DNA of 64,000 nucleotides, taken from the NCBI RefSeq assembly GCF_016862315.1, contig NZ_BOMS01000073.1:106615-170614 (forward strand), given 5' to 3'. Numbering within the stretch: the stretch's first letter is position 1; each line of letters starts with the position of its first letter. Shown piece by piece: positions 15,828 through 24,447 of the stretch. A program made the translations under genes and the position numbers. Source of the DNA: Actinoplanes palleronii. GTDB taxonomy: Bacteria; Actinomycetota; Actinomycetes; Mycobacteriales; Micromonosporaceae. The notes under the pieces are model-generated. The model made no database searches, was not told the origin of the DNA, and saw only the letters and a list, made by a program, of their open reading frames with translations.

Positions 15828-18383
15828 TCAGCGTTTCCAGAACGGTTTGGCGGTGGGCTCGGGTGTGCCGCTGCCGAAATCGGTCAGGACCTGCACGGCG
15901 GTCGACCACTTCTCGTCGACGGTGGCGTCGCCGCCGAGGAACGTGAGCAGGTCGTGCAGCGGGCCGAACTCGTCCCCCGTCAGTGGCGTGAGCAGCACAG
16001 TGAGCCGGCTGACCAGGTCGTCGAGCAGGTCACGCCGCTCGTAGGCGGGCTGGTCCGCGGCGTCGCGCAACCGGCCGGCCTCGACCGTGGCCAAGGCGCG
16101 CACGTCGCCGATCGGCACACCGCCACTCGCCTGGTCCCGCGAGCGGGCCCGGGCGAAGCCGCGCACCGGGGCGGACCTGGCCATACCGCCGCGCGGCCGC
16201 TGCGCCGGGGAAGGACCCCCGAACATCGGGCCACCGGAGTCCGCCGCGTCGTCCGCCTCGGTCAGGCCGAGCCAGACACCGGCCTTCTTGGCGGAGACGC
16301 CGCTCCCGCCCGGTGCGGAAGAGGTGTCCGCGCTGACCGGGGCGTAGCTCGGGCCGCTGGGCGGCGGCCCGCTCGGCATGTAGCTCGGCCCGCTGGGCGC
16401 CGGACCGCCCGGTGCCGGCGCCGGGGGCGCGAACATCGGCGGGGGCGGCGGCATGGCGCCCGCCGGGTCGGGGAACGGCGAGGCGGCGGCCGAGGCGAGG
16501 AACATCCCGGCCGCGACCGGCGCCGGCGACTCCCAGCCGGACGGCATCTCGACCGGCTGGGTGACCCGCTGGACCTTTCCGCCCTGGTTCACCACCCGCT
16601 CGTCGACCGCCACGTACGCGGTGAACCGGCACAGCACCCCGAACCGCAGAGAGGTGTCCACCACCTGCTGCTCGAGCGAGTAGTCCCCGGCGGTGTACGC
16701 GTCCTCGAGATCCCGCAGCCGCGCCCGCGCCCACTGCTTGGTGATCGCCGGCTCGGCTCGCTGCTGCACCGCCACAGTGGTGCGGAACGCCTGATCGTCG
16801 CGGGTCGTCCCGGTCACCGTGACAGTGCCCGTCGCGGTGCCGGAATAGCGCCCGGTGACCACCAGCGGCACCCCGGGATAGAGCCCGGGCAGCCGCAGCG
16901 GAGTACGCGTCCCCTCGACCGGGGTGAACCCCTCACCGATCAGCGTCAGCCCGGTGACCAGGGGAGCGCCGATCCGCCGGTGGATGTGCTCCATCGCGGT
17001 GTCCAGCCGGTCCTCGCTCTCCACCAGCTCGGCCCGGCCGGCGCCGAGTGCGGCGAGCCGCCCGAGGAAGCCGGCGTTGACGGCGCGGTCGATGCCGATG
17101 GTGTGCAGCCGGGTGGAACCGATCAGCGGCGTGACGTCGTGGACGATCTGGTCCTCGTTGCCCACCTGCCCGTCGGTGACCAGCACCAGCACCCGGTCGC
17201 GCCCGGTGCTGTCGGCGAGCAGACCGAGCCCGGTGGTCAGCGGGGCGAGCAGGTCGGTGCCGCCCCGGGCGTCGGCCCGGGCCAGGTGCTCGACCGCGCG
17301 GTACCGGTTGCGGTCGGTGGCCTCGCTCAGCCCGGCGGCCAGCCCCTCCGGCTGCTCCACGTAGTGGTCGAAGGTCAGCACCGCGAACCGGTCGGCCGTG
17401 GTCAGCGTGTCGATGACCCGCGCCGCGGCCCGCCGGGCCGCCACCATCTTCCAGCCGCCCATGCTGCCGGAGCGGTCCAGCAGCAGCACCACGTCCTTCG
17501 GGCGGGGCGTTGCCTCGCCGGCGGGCGGCAGGACGACCACCTGGTAGGTGCCCTCGTCGCCCTCGTCGTCGGGCACCGCCACCGCGGTCTGGCCGCCGGG
17601 CGCGTACGCCAGGCGCAGCACGAAGTCGCGGTCGGCGCGCTCGCCAGGAGCGATCCGCAGCGTCCCGTCCTGCTCGGAGACGGTGTGCAGGCTGGACCGG
17701 ACCTCGCCGAGCTCCAGCCCGGCCGGGTCCACGGTCACGCCGATCGAGAGCCGCAACGGGTTGGGGAAGCCGGGCAGCAGCACCGGTGGGGAGATGCGGG
17801 AGGCGTCCGGCACGGCGTCGGTGTCCGTGGCCTGGCCCTCGCCGGAGTACGGACCCGGCAGCGCTCCGCCGGGGATGTAACGCGGGGCCACGACCAGCGG
17901 GAACCGGAACGTGGCGGCGTCGTCCTCGAACGGCATCGGGCCGACCAGCCGCAGCCGCACCACGATCCGCTCGCCGGGCAGGATGTTGCCGGCCCGCATG
18001 GTGAACACGTCGGGCCGCTCCTCCTCGGCGATCGACGCCCGCTGGCCGGCCGCGATGGCCTGGTCGTACTGCTCGCGGGCGGCGCCGCGCTCGCGCAGCT
18101 CAGCGGTGACGGTGCGGTCGTCGGCGGTCATCGTCATGCCGACGACGGCGGCCCGGTCGGGCAGCGGGAACACATACGTCGCCTCGAGCGCGGCGTCGTG
18201 CGTGTTGACGAACTCGGCGGTCACCTCGGTGCGCGCCACCAGGCCGCTGATCGCGGCCTGCACGTCGAGCCGGTCCAGCGGGAGGTTGCCCCGCTCGGTG
18301 CGCATGGTGCCGAGGCCGGACTCCGGGACGTCCCGGACCCGGTCGAGCTCGCCCCGGCTCATCGGATTGACGTAGATGATCAC
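15828..18383 (-). CDS. VIT and von Willebrand factor A domain protein
   Basis: 851 residues. The N-terminal VIT domain (about 35-165) has DRLDVQAAISGLVARTEVTA, NTHDAALEATYVFPLPDRAAV and ILPGERIVVRL. The VWA domain (about 290-450) carries a MIDAS site: DRSGSMGG, with the distal Asp in LVTDGQVGNED. The C-terminal third is Pro/Gly-rich and ends in a small helical domain. No signal peptide is visible, so it probably acts inside the cell as a metal-dependent adhesion or assembly platform. It overlaps the upstream MerR-type gene by 4 bases, and the two form one operon under the palindrome at 19408-19432. Confidence 0.88.
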   Translation of the reverse strand: MIIYVNPMSRGELDRVRDVPESGLGTMRTERGNLPLDRLDVQAAISGLVARTEVTAEFVNTHDAALEATYVFPLPDRAAVVGMTMTADDRTVTAELRERGAAREQYDQAIAAGQRASIAEEERPDVFTMRAGNILPGERIVVRLRLVGPMPFEDDAATFRFPLVVAPRYIPGGALPGPYSGEGQATDTDAVPDASRISPPVLLPGFPNPLRLSIGVTVDPAGLELGEVRSSLHTVSEQDGTLRIAPGERADRDFVLRLAYAPGGQTAVAVPDDEGDEGTYQVVVLPPAGEATPRPKDVVLLLDRSGSMGGWKMVAARRAAARVIDTLTTADRFAVLTFDHYVEQPEGLAAGLSEATDRNRYRAVEHLARADARGGTDLLAPLTTGLGLLADSTGRDRVLVLVTDGQVGNEDQIVHDVTPLIGSTRLHTIGIDRAVNAGFLGRLAALGAGRAELVESEDRLDTAMEHIHRRIGAPLVTGLTLIGEGFTPVEGTRTPLRLPGLYPGVPLVVTGRYSGTATGTVTVTGTTRDDQAFRTTVAVQQRAEPAITKQWARARLRDLEDAYTAGDYSLEQQVVDTSLRFGVLCRFTAYVAVDERVVNQGGKVQRVTQPVEMPSGWESPAPVAAGMFLASAAASPFPDPAGAMPPPPPMFAPPAPAPGGPAPSGPSYMPSGPPPSGPSYAPVSADTSSAPGGSGVSAKKAGVWLGLTEADDAADSGGPMFGGPSPAQRPRGGMARSAPVRGFARARSRDQASGGVPIGDVRALATVEAGRLRDAADQPAYERRDLLDDLVSRLTVLLTPLTGDEFGPLHDLLTFLGGDATVDEKWSTAVQVLTDFGSGTPEPTAKPFWKR

Positions 18384-19396
18384 GAATCTCTCCTATCGCT
18401 GAGCCCACGGGACGCGAGCAGGTCGAGCAGTGGCCGGGCCGCGAGGGCTAGCTCGGCACGGTCGGTGTGGTCGAGGTGCAGGGCGCTGGGCACCAGCAGG
18501 ATCACGCCGGCGCCCAGCGGCACGCCGGTGAGCAGTCCGTCCAGCGCGGGGGCGGGCCACCCGCCCGGCGGGTCGGCCGCAGGTGGGGGCACCTCCGGCG
18601 TACCGAAAGGGGTTCCGAGGGAAAACCCGCCGGGAACCGCCCGCGGTGACCGCTCGCGAGGTCCGGCCCGGCCGGTGTGAGCCGGCCGCCCAGGCTCCGG
18701 GAAGGCCCAGTCGGCGCCGAGATCGGCCGGCCCCGCAGGAGGCTCCGCAAACGAGCCGGGACCCGCTTCGGAGGAAGCGGGCGGCCCAGAGGCGGCAGGC
18801 GGTCCGGAGGCACCAGGCGGTCCGGAGGTGGCAGGTGGCCCGGAGGCATCAGGCGGTCCGGAAGAAACAGGTGATTCGGAGGTTGTGGATGGTCCGGAAG
18901 AAACAGGTGGTCCGGAGGCCGCAGGCGCCGCGGAAGGGACCGCGGGCGGCGACCCCGGCGGGGAAGCAGGCGCCGCGGGGACGGCGGCCCCGATCGGCCC
19001 CGGTGACGGCGCCGGAGAAGCGGGCGCGGCCTTCCAGAACGGCTGCCGGGCGACCGCGAGCGGCGGCAGCGGATCGGCGCTCAGCAAATCGGCCGGCACC
19101 CGGGCGGCCGCGGTGAGCGTCTCCTCCGACGCGCCGGCCAGCTCGGCCTGGATCTCGGCGAGAGTGCGCCCGGCCGCCTGGAGTCGCTTGATCGCGACGA
19201 GTTGCAGCAGGTGGCGCGGACCGTAGAGCGCGTTGCGGCCGCGCATCCCGAGCGGCCGGTCGACCAGGCCGATCGTCGAATACCACCGGATCGAGCGGCG
19301 GTCCGGCAGGTCTCGGACACGGCCGTTGGGGGCACCGGAATATTCCGCGGTGAGCGCGGCGCGCACCCGGTCGATCAGCTCCTCCATCGTCCACAT
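18380..19396 (-). CDS. MerR family regulator with long low-complexity tail
   Basis: Residues 1-85 are a MerR-type winged helix (RVRDLPDRRSIRWYSTIGLVDRP, GRNALYGPRHLLQLVAIKRLQAAG, TLAEIQAELAG). The middle is a Pro/Ala/Ser tract with many SGPP repeats, and a short helical segment ends the protein. I choose ATG 19396 (MWTMEEL). TTGACA and CATGAT promoter boxes place the transcript start there, and the family N-terminus begins at this point. The in-frame ATG 19408 lies inside the -10 and the palindrome. It probably represses its own operon with the VIT/VWA gene and perhaps the divergent cyclase gene. Confidence 0.85.
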   Translation of the reverse strand: MWTMEELIDRVRAALTAEYSGAPNGRVRDLPDRRSIRWYSTIGLVDRPLGMRGRNALYGPRHLLQLVAIKRLQAAGRTLAEIQAELAGASEETLTAAARVPADLLSADPLPPLAVARQPFWKAAPASPAPSPGPIGAAVPAAPASPPGSPPAVPSAAPAASGPPVSSGPSTTSESPVSSGPPDASGPPATSGPPGASGPPAASGPPASSEAGPGSFAEPPAGPADLGADWAFPEPGRPAHTGRAGPRERSPRAVPGGFSLGTPFGTPEVPPPAADPPGGWPAPALDGLLTGVPLGAGVILLVPSALHLDHTDRAELALAARPLLDLLASRGLSDRRDS

Positions 19397-19403
19397 GCCA
19401 AGA

Positions 19404-19433
19404 ATCATGACACTGTCATCGTGACAGTGTCAA
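19404..19433 (-). promoter_or_regulatory. Promoter of the MerR-VIT/VWA operon
   Basis: On the minus strand TTGACA (19433-19428) and CATGAT (19409-19404) are 18 bases apart, and ATG 19396 starts 7 bases further on. The long spacer lies inside the palindrome, as in MerR-controlled promoters. Confidence 0.5.
19408..19432. promoter_or_regulatory. Perfect 11-bp palindromic operator between divergent genes
   Basis: TGACACTGTCA and TGACAGTGTCA are exact inverted repeats around TCG. The palindrome covers the -35 boxes of both directions: TTGACA for the MerR operon and GTGACA (19421-19426) for the cyclase gene. The latter is followed after 17 bases by CAGGAT and, 6 bases later, ATG 19456. It is the best candidate binding site for the adjacent MerR-type protein. 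Confidence 0.7.
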
Positions 19434-19455
19434 CGTTTCATGGCAGGATGGCAGC

Positions 19456-20148
19456 ATGCTTGAGCGGTTGAAGCTGGTGAGCCTGTCGCACGTCAACGAC
19501 CCTGCGCTGATCAGCGTCTATCCCGGTGATCCACCCTTCGCGCTGGAGACGGTGGCCACCCTGGAGAAACACGGCTATTACCTGCGGGCGGTGCGCGGCG
19601 GCGAGCACACCGGCACGCACTGGGGCGCGCCGGGTCACTTCAGCGCGGGCGGGCTGCTCGCCGACGAGCTGGAGCCGGCCGACCTGTTCCGCCCGGCGGT
19701 CCGGGTCGACGTGCGGGCCGCCTGCGCCGCCGACCCGGGGCACGCGGTGACCGTCGCCGAGCTGCAGGCCTGGGAGGAGCAGCACGGCCGGATCCCGGAC
19801 GAGTCCGTGGTGATCATCTGGACCGGCTGGGCCGAGCTGTTCGGCTCGGAGGCGTTCGGCCGGCATCCCGGCTTCGCTCCGGAGGCGGTGCGCTGGCTGG
19901 TGGAGACCGGGCGGCTGGGGGAGCGGGGCGGCACCGGCACCGACGCGTTCAGTCCGGATGTCAGCACCGACACCGAGTTCACCGTGTCCAAGCTGGTCTA
20001 TCAACGCCGCCGGATCAGCCTGGAGGTGCTGGCCCATCTCGCAGAGCTGCCCGCCACCGGAGCCTGGGTCCTGTGTGGCGGGCAGATCAATCGAGCCGGT
20101 TCCGGTTCTCCGGCACTCATCTACGGCGTGCTGCCCCCAGCGACATGA
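19456..20148 (+). CDS. Cyclase / kynurenine formamidase-like family protein
   Basis: 230 residues of the cyclase family, metal-dependent hydrolases that include kynurenine formamidase. The opening (LVSLSHVNDPALISVYPGDPP) and GGEHTGTHWGAPGHF at 49-62 fit the family. The usual metal-binding motif is HxGTHxDxP; here the His residues (51 and 55) are kept, but the Asp is Gly57. That suggests altered metal binding or lost activity. Later blocks VVIIWTGWAELFG and GTGTDAFSPD are family-like. It shares the palindromic control region with the MerR gene. Its last 28 bp overlap the 3' end of the convergent protease gene. Confidence 0.82.
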   Translation: MLERLKLVSLSHVNDPALISVYPGDPPFALETVATLEKHGYYLRAVRGGEHTGTHWGAPGHFSAGGLLADELEPADLFRPAVRVDVRAACAADPGHAVTVAELQAWEEQHGRIPDESVVIIWTGWAELFGSEAFGRHPGFAPEAVRWLVETGRLGERGGTGTDAFSPDVSTDTEFTVSKLVYQRRRISLEVLAHLAELPATGAWVLCGGQINRAGSGSPALIYGVLPPAT

Positions 20149-22418
20149 TCACGTGCATCGGCCCCGATCCCGGCACCGGGCCGCGCGACGGCATCAGGCC
20201 GCGCGACGGCACCGGCACCGGGCCGTGCGACGCCGCCGGAGCGAGGCCGCGCCGCGGAAGCCGGGGAGCTGGATCGGTGCCGCGCCATGGAAGTCACGGA
20301 GGCGGAGCGAGGCCGTGCCGCGGACGTGGCGGCGGGCTGATCGCCCCCGCCCGGCTGCACCACGCCGTCGACGGTGAGGGTGTAGGGGGCGTACTGGGTG
20401 ACCGTCCCGCTCGGGTCGTCCTGGGTCACGATCGCCACCACCTTGGCGAAGCCGCGCAGCCGGTCCACCTGCTCGATCGGCACGACCGCGGCCCGTCCCC
20501 GGCTCAGCCCGACCAGCCGCACGTGCCACGCGTTCACCGGCACCGGGTGCCACTGGGTGGGCGACTTCCAGCCGTCCAGCGAGGTGCTCACCACCGAGGT
20601 CTTGCCGAGCGTGATCTGGCCGATGTGCCAGCCGCCCTGGTTGACCGCGGCGTCACTGACGTAACGGAAGCCCAGCAGGATTTTCTGTCCGGCGTAGGCC
20701 TTCAGGTCGTAGCTGACCGTCACGTCGGCGGCCAGCCCGGTGAGGCCGGCGCCGAGCGGGCCCTTGACCGTGCTGTCCCCGGCCACCACCTGGTATGTCT
20801 TGCCCCCGTCGGTGGAGACCGTGACGTAGCCGAAGTCGAAGTCCTTCTCCAGGCCGTAGGTGGTCTTGATCCGCAGCACCGGGTCGTCGACCGGCACCTC
20901 GGCCTGCCGCGCCGCGGTCTCGTCGGTGTCCGGGGCATCGCCGGAGAAGAGCAGCTCGGAGTCGATCTTCCAGGTGAGCGGGGTCGGCGGCAGGGTGGCC
21001 GCGCCGCGGAAGGTCACCGTCCGGATCAGACCCTGCGGCAGGCGGATGTAATCGGCGCCGTTCGGCGCCGCCCCGGGCCGGTCGTAGGACGCCTTGTTCT
21101 CCAGGTTGACCGTGGAGCGCAGGCTGGCCGCGGTGACCCGCTCCCGGGGCACCCCGAGGATCCGGCCGCCGGGCCCGCCGACCTCCTTGTCGACCAGGGT
21201 CATCACCTGGAAGTCGTGCAGCACGTCGGTGAGCTCGACCCCCTTCGGCAGCGCCGCCTGCACCGCGGCCAGCGCCTGGTGCTCCTTGTCCCGGTGCAGC
21301 GTGGAGAGCAGCTTCGCGCCGAACCGGTCCCGCAGGTAGACCATCAGCTGATAGGTGATGCCGTAATCGGCGAGCACCTCGTTGGGGTCGCCCTCGTCCC
21401 ACAGGTTCAGCGAGTTCTGCGGGCCGCCACACTCGCGCGGGTTCGCGTTGTAGGTCGTCTTCACGTTGCCGAAGCCCTGGTAGCAGGCGAGGTGACTGTC
21501 GTAACCGGGGTGGTGCACGCCGATCCGGGCGTCCACATAGCCGACCAGGGTCTGTGCATAATCGGACAGCCCCTCGTTGAGCCAGTCCGCCTCGCGCGGG
21601 TCGGAGTAGTACTCCAGCAGGTGCTGCCACTCGTGGGCGAAGGTGCCCTCGTACATCCGGGGCCGGGCCGGGCGGCTGGTGCACAGGTCGTCGGTCGGCT
21701 CGTTCTTCGGGTTCTTGCCGAGCCGGTGCTGCCAGTCGTAGGCGTCGATGGTCATCACGTTGCGGTCGAACAGCTCGTTGAGCTGCGCGGAGAAGAACCC
21801 CGCGATGTAGGTCGGCCGCTCCGGGAAGTGGTAATAGTTGTCGTCGCGGACGTTGTCGACAAGGGTGACCGTCTTGTCGCCGTCGCCGGTGAAATCGCCG
21901 GCCATGCCCGGGTCGGCACCCGACCGGTTCGGCGGTGTGCTGAAGGCCGCCGTCTCCTTCGGGTAGATGTCGTTGTCGAACTGGCCGACCAGATCGGCCA
22001 CCTGCGCGTCGGTCACCTCGGCGGCGTTCTTGCGGCAGTCGGCCGCCGGGAAGGCGATGTCCTTGGCGACCCAGACCTCGATGTGCTTGCCGACCGCCCG
22101 CAGCGTGTAGTCCTTGCGGTACAGGTCACCGTCGGTGTCGTCCAGCCCCACCCAGCTGCGCACGGTGCCGACCGCCGGCGTTGCCGCGGGCGAGGGCGCC
22201 CGGCGGGCGGTGGGTTGCGGCCGATAGCGCGCCGCCGGCAGCGCTTTCCCACCGAGATTCAGATGGGTACGGGTGAGCTCCCGGCCGTCCCGCTCCGGCA
22301 GCGTCCCGGCCTGCCCGCGTACGGGGGCGTGCGGCCGCTGCTGCGCCTCGGCTGGGCTGGTGAGGAGCGGGGTCATGGCCACGATTGCCGCGAGACTGGC
22401 AAAACCGGTGCGTTTCAC
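20121..22418 (-). CDS. Secreted zinc metalloprotease, immune inhibitor A-like
   Basis: A Sec signal peptide (MKRTGFASLAAIVAM to SPAEAQ) starts the 765-residue protein. The active site is FAHEWQHLLEYY near residue 258, followed after about 19 residues by the Glu of DWLNEGLSDYAQ, a HExxH...E zinc site. The C-terminal half is a beta-rich domain like the InhA VEG/MAM-type domain (VSYDLKAYAGQKILLGFRYVSD, GGWHIGQITL). The final 70 residues are low-complexity Ala/Arg/Ser/Pro, overlapping the convergent cyclase gene, and may be run-on sequence. GTG 22418 is supported by TAACGT 7 bases upstream. It degrades extracellular protein. Confidence 0.85.
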   Translation of the reverse strand: MKRTGFASLAAIVAMTPLLTSPAEAQQRPHAPVRGQAGTLPERDGRELTRTHLNLGGKALPAARYRPQPTARRAPSPAATPAVGTVRSWVGLDDTDGDLYRKDYTLRAVGKHIEVWVAKDIAFPAADCRKNAAEVTDAQVADLVGQFDNDIYPKETAAFSTPPNRSGADPGMAGDFTGDGDKTVTLVDNVRDDNYYHFPERPTYIAGFFSAQLNELFDRNVMTIDAYDWQHRLGKNPKNEPTDDLCTSRPARPRMYEGTFAHEWQHLLEYYSDPREADWLNEGLSDYAQTLVGYVDARIGVHHPGYDSHLACYQGFGNVKTTYNANPRECGGPQNSLNLWDEGDPNEVLADYGITYQLMVYLRDRFGAKLLSTLHRDKEHQALAAVQAALPKGVELTDVLHDFQVMTLVDKEVGGPGGRILGVPRERVTAASLRSTVNLENKASYDRPGAAPNGADYIRLPQGLIRTVTFRGAATLPPTPLTWKIDSELLFSGDAPDTDETAARQAEVPVDDPVLRIKTTYGLEKDFDFGYVTVSTDGGKTYQVVAGDSTVKGPLGAGLTGLAADVTVSYDLKAYAGQKILLGFRYVSDAAVNQGGWHIGQITLGKTSVVSTSLDGWKSPTQWHPVPVNAWHVRLVGLSRGRAAVVPIEQVDRLRGFAKVVAIVTQDDPSGTVTQYAPYTLTVDGVVQPGGGDQPAATSAARPRSASVTSMARHRSSSPASAARPRSGGVARPGAGAVARPDAVARPGAGIGADARDHVAGGSTP

Positions 22419-22425
22419 GAAGCGG

Positions 22426-22431
22426 ACGTTA
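22426..22431 (-). promoter_or_regulatory. -10 box TAACGT for the metalloprotease gene
   Basis: On the minus strand TAACGT is followed by exactly 7 bases and GTG 22418, a leaderless arrangement. No convincing -35 is present. Confidence 0.5.
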
Positions 22432-22625
22432 CCTGCCTAATCGTGCGTATGGCATCAACACGCGCATTCGATCATGAACCATCCCGCCACCCTCGTTCCG
22501 GCAGGTCAGCGAGGGGTGTGGACCGCCCTCCAGGATGGCACCCCGGCGGTCCCGGCGACCCGAAATCGGCCCCACGCCGCGCCGGGCTCACCCCCGCTCG
22601 GGGTGACGGCCCGGCACGGCGCCGG

Positions 22626-23420
22626 TCAGGTCACCTCCCGGCGCAGGACCCGGACGGTCCCGGCGACCAGCGGCACGAGCACCCAGACCGCGGCGGCCAC
22701 GGCCAGCCGGGCGTACTCGTTGCCGGTCATGTCGGCTTCGGACAGCGGGGCGGTCGTCACGTTCAGATCCAGCCAGCCGGCCGCCGTGTGCAGCCCCTTG
22801 ATCATCTCGCCGAGGATCGTCCAGACCATCGGCAGCGCGAAGTACAGCACGATCGCCAGCGGGGTGCTCAGCAGCAGCGCGCCGAACCCGATCCCCATCA
22901 GCACGAAGATCACCTGCAGCAACAGGCCCTGCCAGAGCAGCGACGCGTCGAGGTGCCAGGCGCCGTCGCCGCCCAGGGCCCGGCCGAGCACGTTCGCGAC
23001 GGCGCTGAGCGCGGCGGTGGCCACGGTCGCCGCCACCGCGATCAGCACCCCGGCGGTCACCTTGGCGATCAGCACCCGCCCCCGGGTGGGCACCAGGGTG
23101 AACGTGGACAGTGCGGTGCGTTGCGACCACTCGCTGGTCACCGACAGCACGCCCAGCACCGGCAGCAGCACGGCGGAGGGCAGCAGGCCGAAGGCGAAGA
23201 AGCCCTCGAAGGTCATCTCCTGGTCGGCGGACCAGCCCAGGATGATCGCCGAGGTGCCCGCGGTGGCCAGGCCGATCACCACCAGCAGCCAGAACCCGGC
23301 CCGGGTGTCGGCCAGCTTGCGCAGCTCCACCAGGGTCAGCCGGGCCATCGGCAGGCGACCGGTGGCGATCGTGGCCGGGGCGGCCGGTGTGGTCGTGGCC
23401 GGTTCTGTGGTGGTCGTCAT
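22626..23420 (-). CDS. ABC-2 type transporter permease
   Basis: 264 residues with six hydrophobic segments and the ABC-2 permease layout. A cytoplasmic N-terminus (LPMARLTLVELRKLADTRAGF) leads into helix 1. TSEWSQRTALSTFTLVPTRGRVLIAK is the conserved loop after helix 2, and the last helix ends in RVLRREVT. It forms the channel of an exporter with the ATPase encoded upstream (4-base overlap). Substrate unknown; such pairs export drugs, peptides or lipids. The divergent two-component system is the likely regulator. Confidence 0.88.
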   Translation of the reverse strand: MTTTTEPATTTPAAPATIATGRLPMARLTLVELRKLADTRAGFWLLVVIGLATAGTSAIILGWSADQEMTFEGFFAFGLLPSAVLLPVLGVLSVTSEWSQRTALSTFTLVPTRGRVLIAKVTAGVLIAVAATVATAALSAVANVLGRALGGDGAWHLDASLLWQGLLLQVIFVLMGIGFGALLLSTPLAIVLYFALPMVWTILGEMIKGLHTAAGWLDLNVTTAPLSEADMTGNEYARLAVAAAVWVLVPLVAGTVRVLRREVT

Positions 23421-24316
23421 CGGGTCACCTCGGTCGGGTCGGTGGTGCCGGTCAGGCGCAGGAACATCTCCTCGAGGCCGCCGACGCCGGCCGGGCGCAC
23501 CTCCAGCAGCACCACCCCGGTCGCGGCCGCGGCCCGGGCGATCGGCGCCGGCTCGGACTGCACCAGGACGGTCCCGTCCGCGGAGCGGGAACCGGTCAGG
23601 TCCAGGCGCCGCAGCAGGGCGTCGAAGGCCGCCGGGTCCTCCGGCCGGACCACCGTGCCGCCTGCGCCGAGCAGCACGTCCTTGTCGCCCTGGGTGAGGA
23701 TCCGGCCTCCGCCGATCATGACCAGGCGGTCGGCGACCGCCTCCACCTCGCGCAGCAGGTGCGAGGAGAGCAGCACGGTGCCGCCCCGGTCGGCGAACTC
23801 GCGCAGCAGCCCCCGCATCCAGAAGATCCCCTCCGGGTCGAGCCCGTTGGCCGGCTCGTCGAGGATCAGCACGGCCGGGTCGCCGAGCATCGCGTAGGCC
23901 AGCCCGAGCCGCTGGCGCATGCCCAGCGAGTACGCCCGCACCCGGCGCTTCCCGGCGGTGGCGTTCAACCCGACCCGGGCCAGCCGCTCCGGCACCCGGG
24001 CGGTGTCCAGCCCCATCGTCATGGCGGCCAGGGCCAGGGTCTCCCGGCCGGTACGCCCGGCGTGCTGCGCGGACGCGTCGAGCAGCACGCCGACGTGCCG
24101 TCCCGGGTTGCCGAGCCGGCGGTAGGGCACGCCGGACACGGTGGCGGAGCCCGAGGTGGGCGGGGTCAGCCCGCAGATCATCCGCATGGTGGTGGACTTG
24201 CCGGCGCCGTTCGGACCGAGGAAGCCGGTGACCGTGCCGGGCTCGCAGGTGAACGACACGTCGTCGACGGCGCGCTGGGCGCCGTACCGCTTGGTGAGGT
24301 TCTCGACCGTAATCAT
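23417..24316 (-). CDS. ABC transporter ATP-binding protein (ABC-2 / drug-export type)
   Basis: 299 residues. Walker A GPNGAGKS (34-41), signature YSLGMRQRLGLA, Walker B AVLILDEPANGLDP and H-loop LSSHLLREV are all intact. The C-terminal extension, about 80 residues with a beta-rich part, is typical of DrrA/CcmA-like ATPases working with ABC-2 permeases. It is coupled by 4 bases to the permease gene. ATG 24316 gives the normal family start (MITVENLTKRYG). Confidence 0.92.
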   Translation of the reverse strand: MITVENLTKRYGAQRAVDDVSFTCEPGTVTGFLGPNGAGKSTTMRMICGLTPPTSGSATVSGVPYRRLGNPGRHVGVLLDASAQHAGRTGRETLALAAMTMGLDTARVPERLARVGLNATAGKRRVRAYSLGMRQRLGLAYAMLGDPAVLILDEPANGLDPEGIFWMRGLLREFADRGGTVLLSSHLLREVEAVADRLVMIGGGRILTQGDKDVLLGAGGTVVRPEDPAAFDALLRRLDLTGSRSADGTVLVQSEPAPIARAAAATGVVLLEVRPAGVGGLEEMFLRLTGTTDPTEVTR

Positions 24317-24434
24317 GGGCTCAGCCTGCGGGCCGGACGGTCGCCGTCGCTGCGGCCGAGGGTCGATGCCCGGGAACCTTGGTCTAGCTTCCGGTTACGA
24401 CTTTGGTCGGTATCGGCCGGGGTCCACCCGCTCG

Positions 24435-24440
24435 TAGAGT
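24435..24440 (+). promoter_or_regulatory. -10 box TAGAGT for the NarL-type kinase gene
   Basis: TAGAGT is followed by 7 bases and GTG 24448. This spacing implies a leaderless mRNA and fixes the start at GTG 24448. Confidence 0.5.
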
Positions 24441-24447
24441 CGGGCGG

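Noticed and set aside
20073..23897. 1274-codon plus-strand frame opposite the metalloprotease and ABC permease
   Set aside because: Shadow frame; the minus strand has a signal peptide, the zinc site and ABC-2 features.
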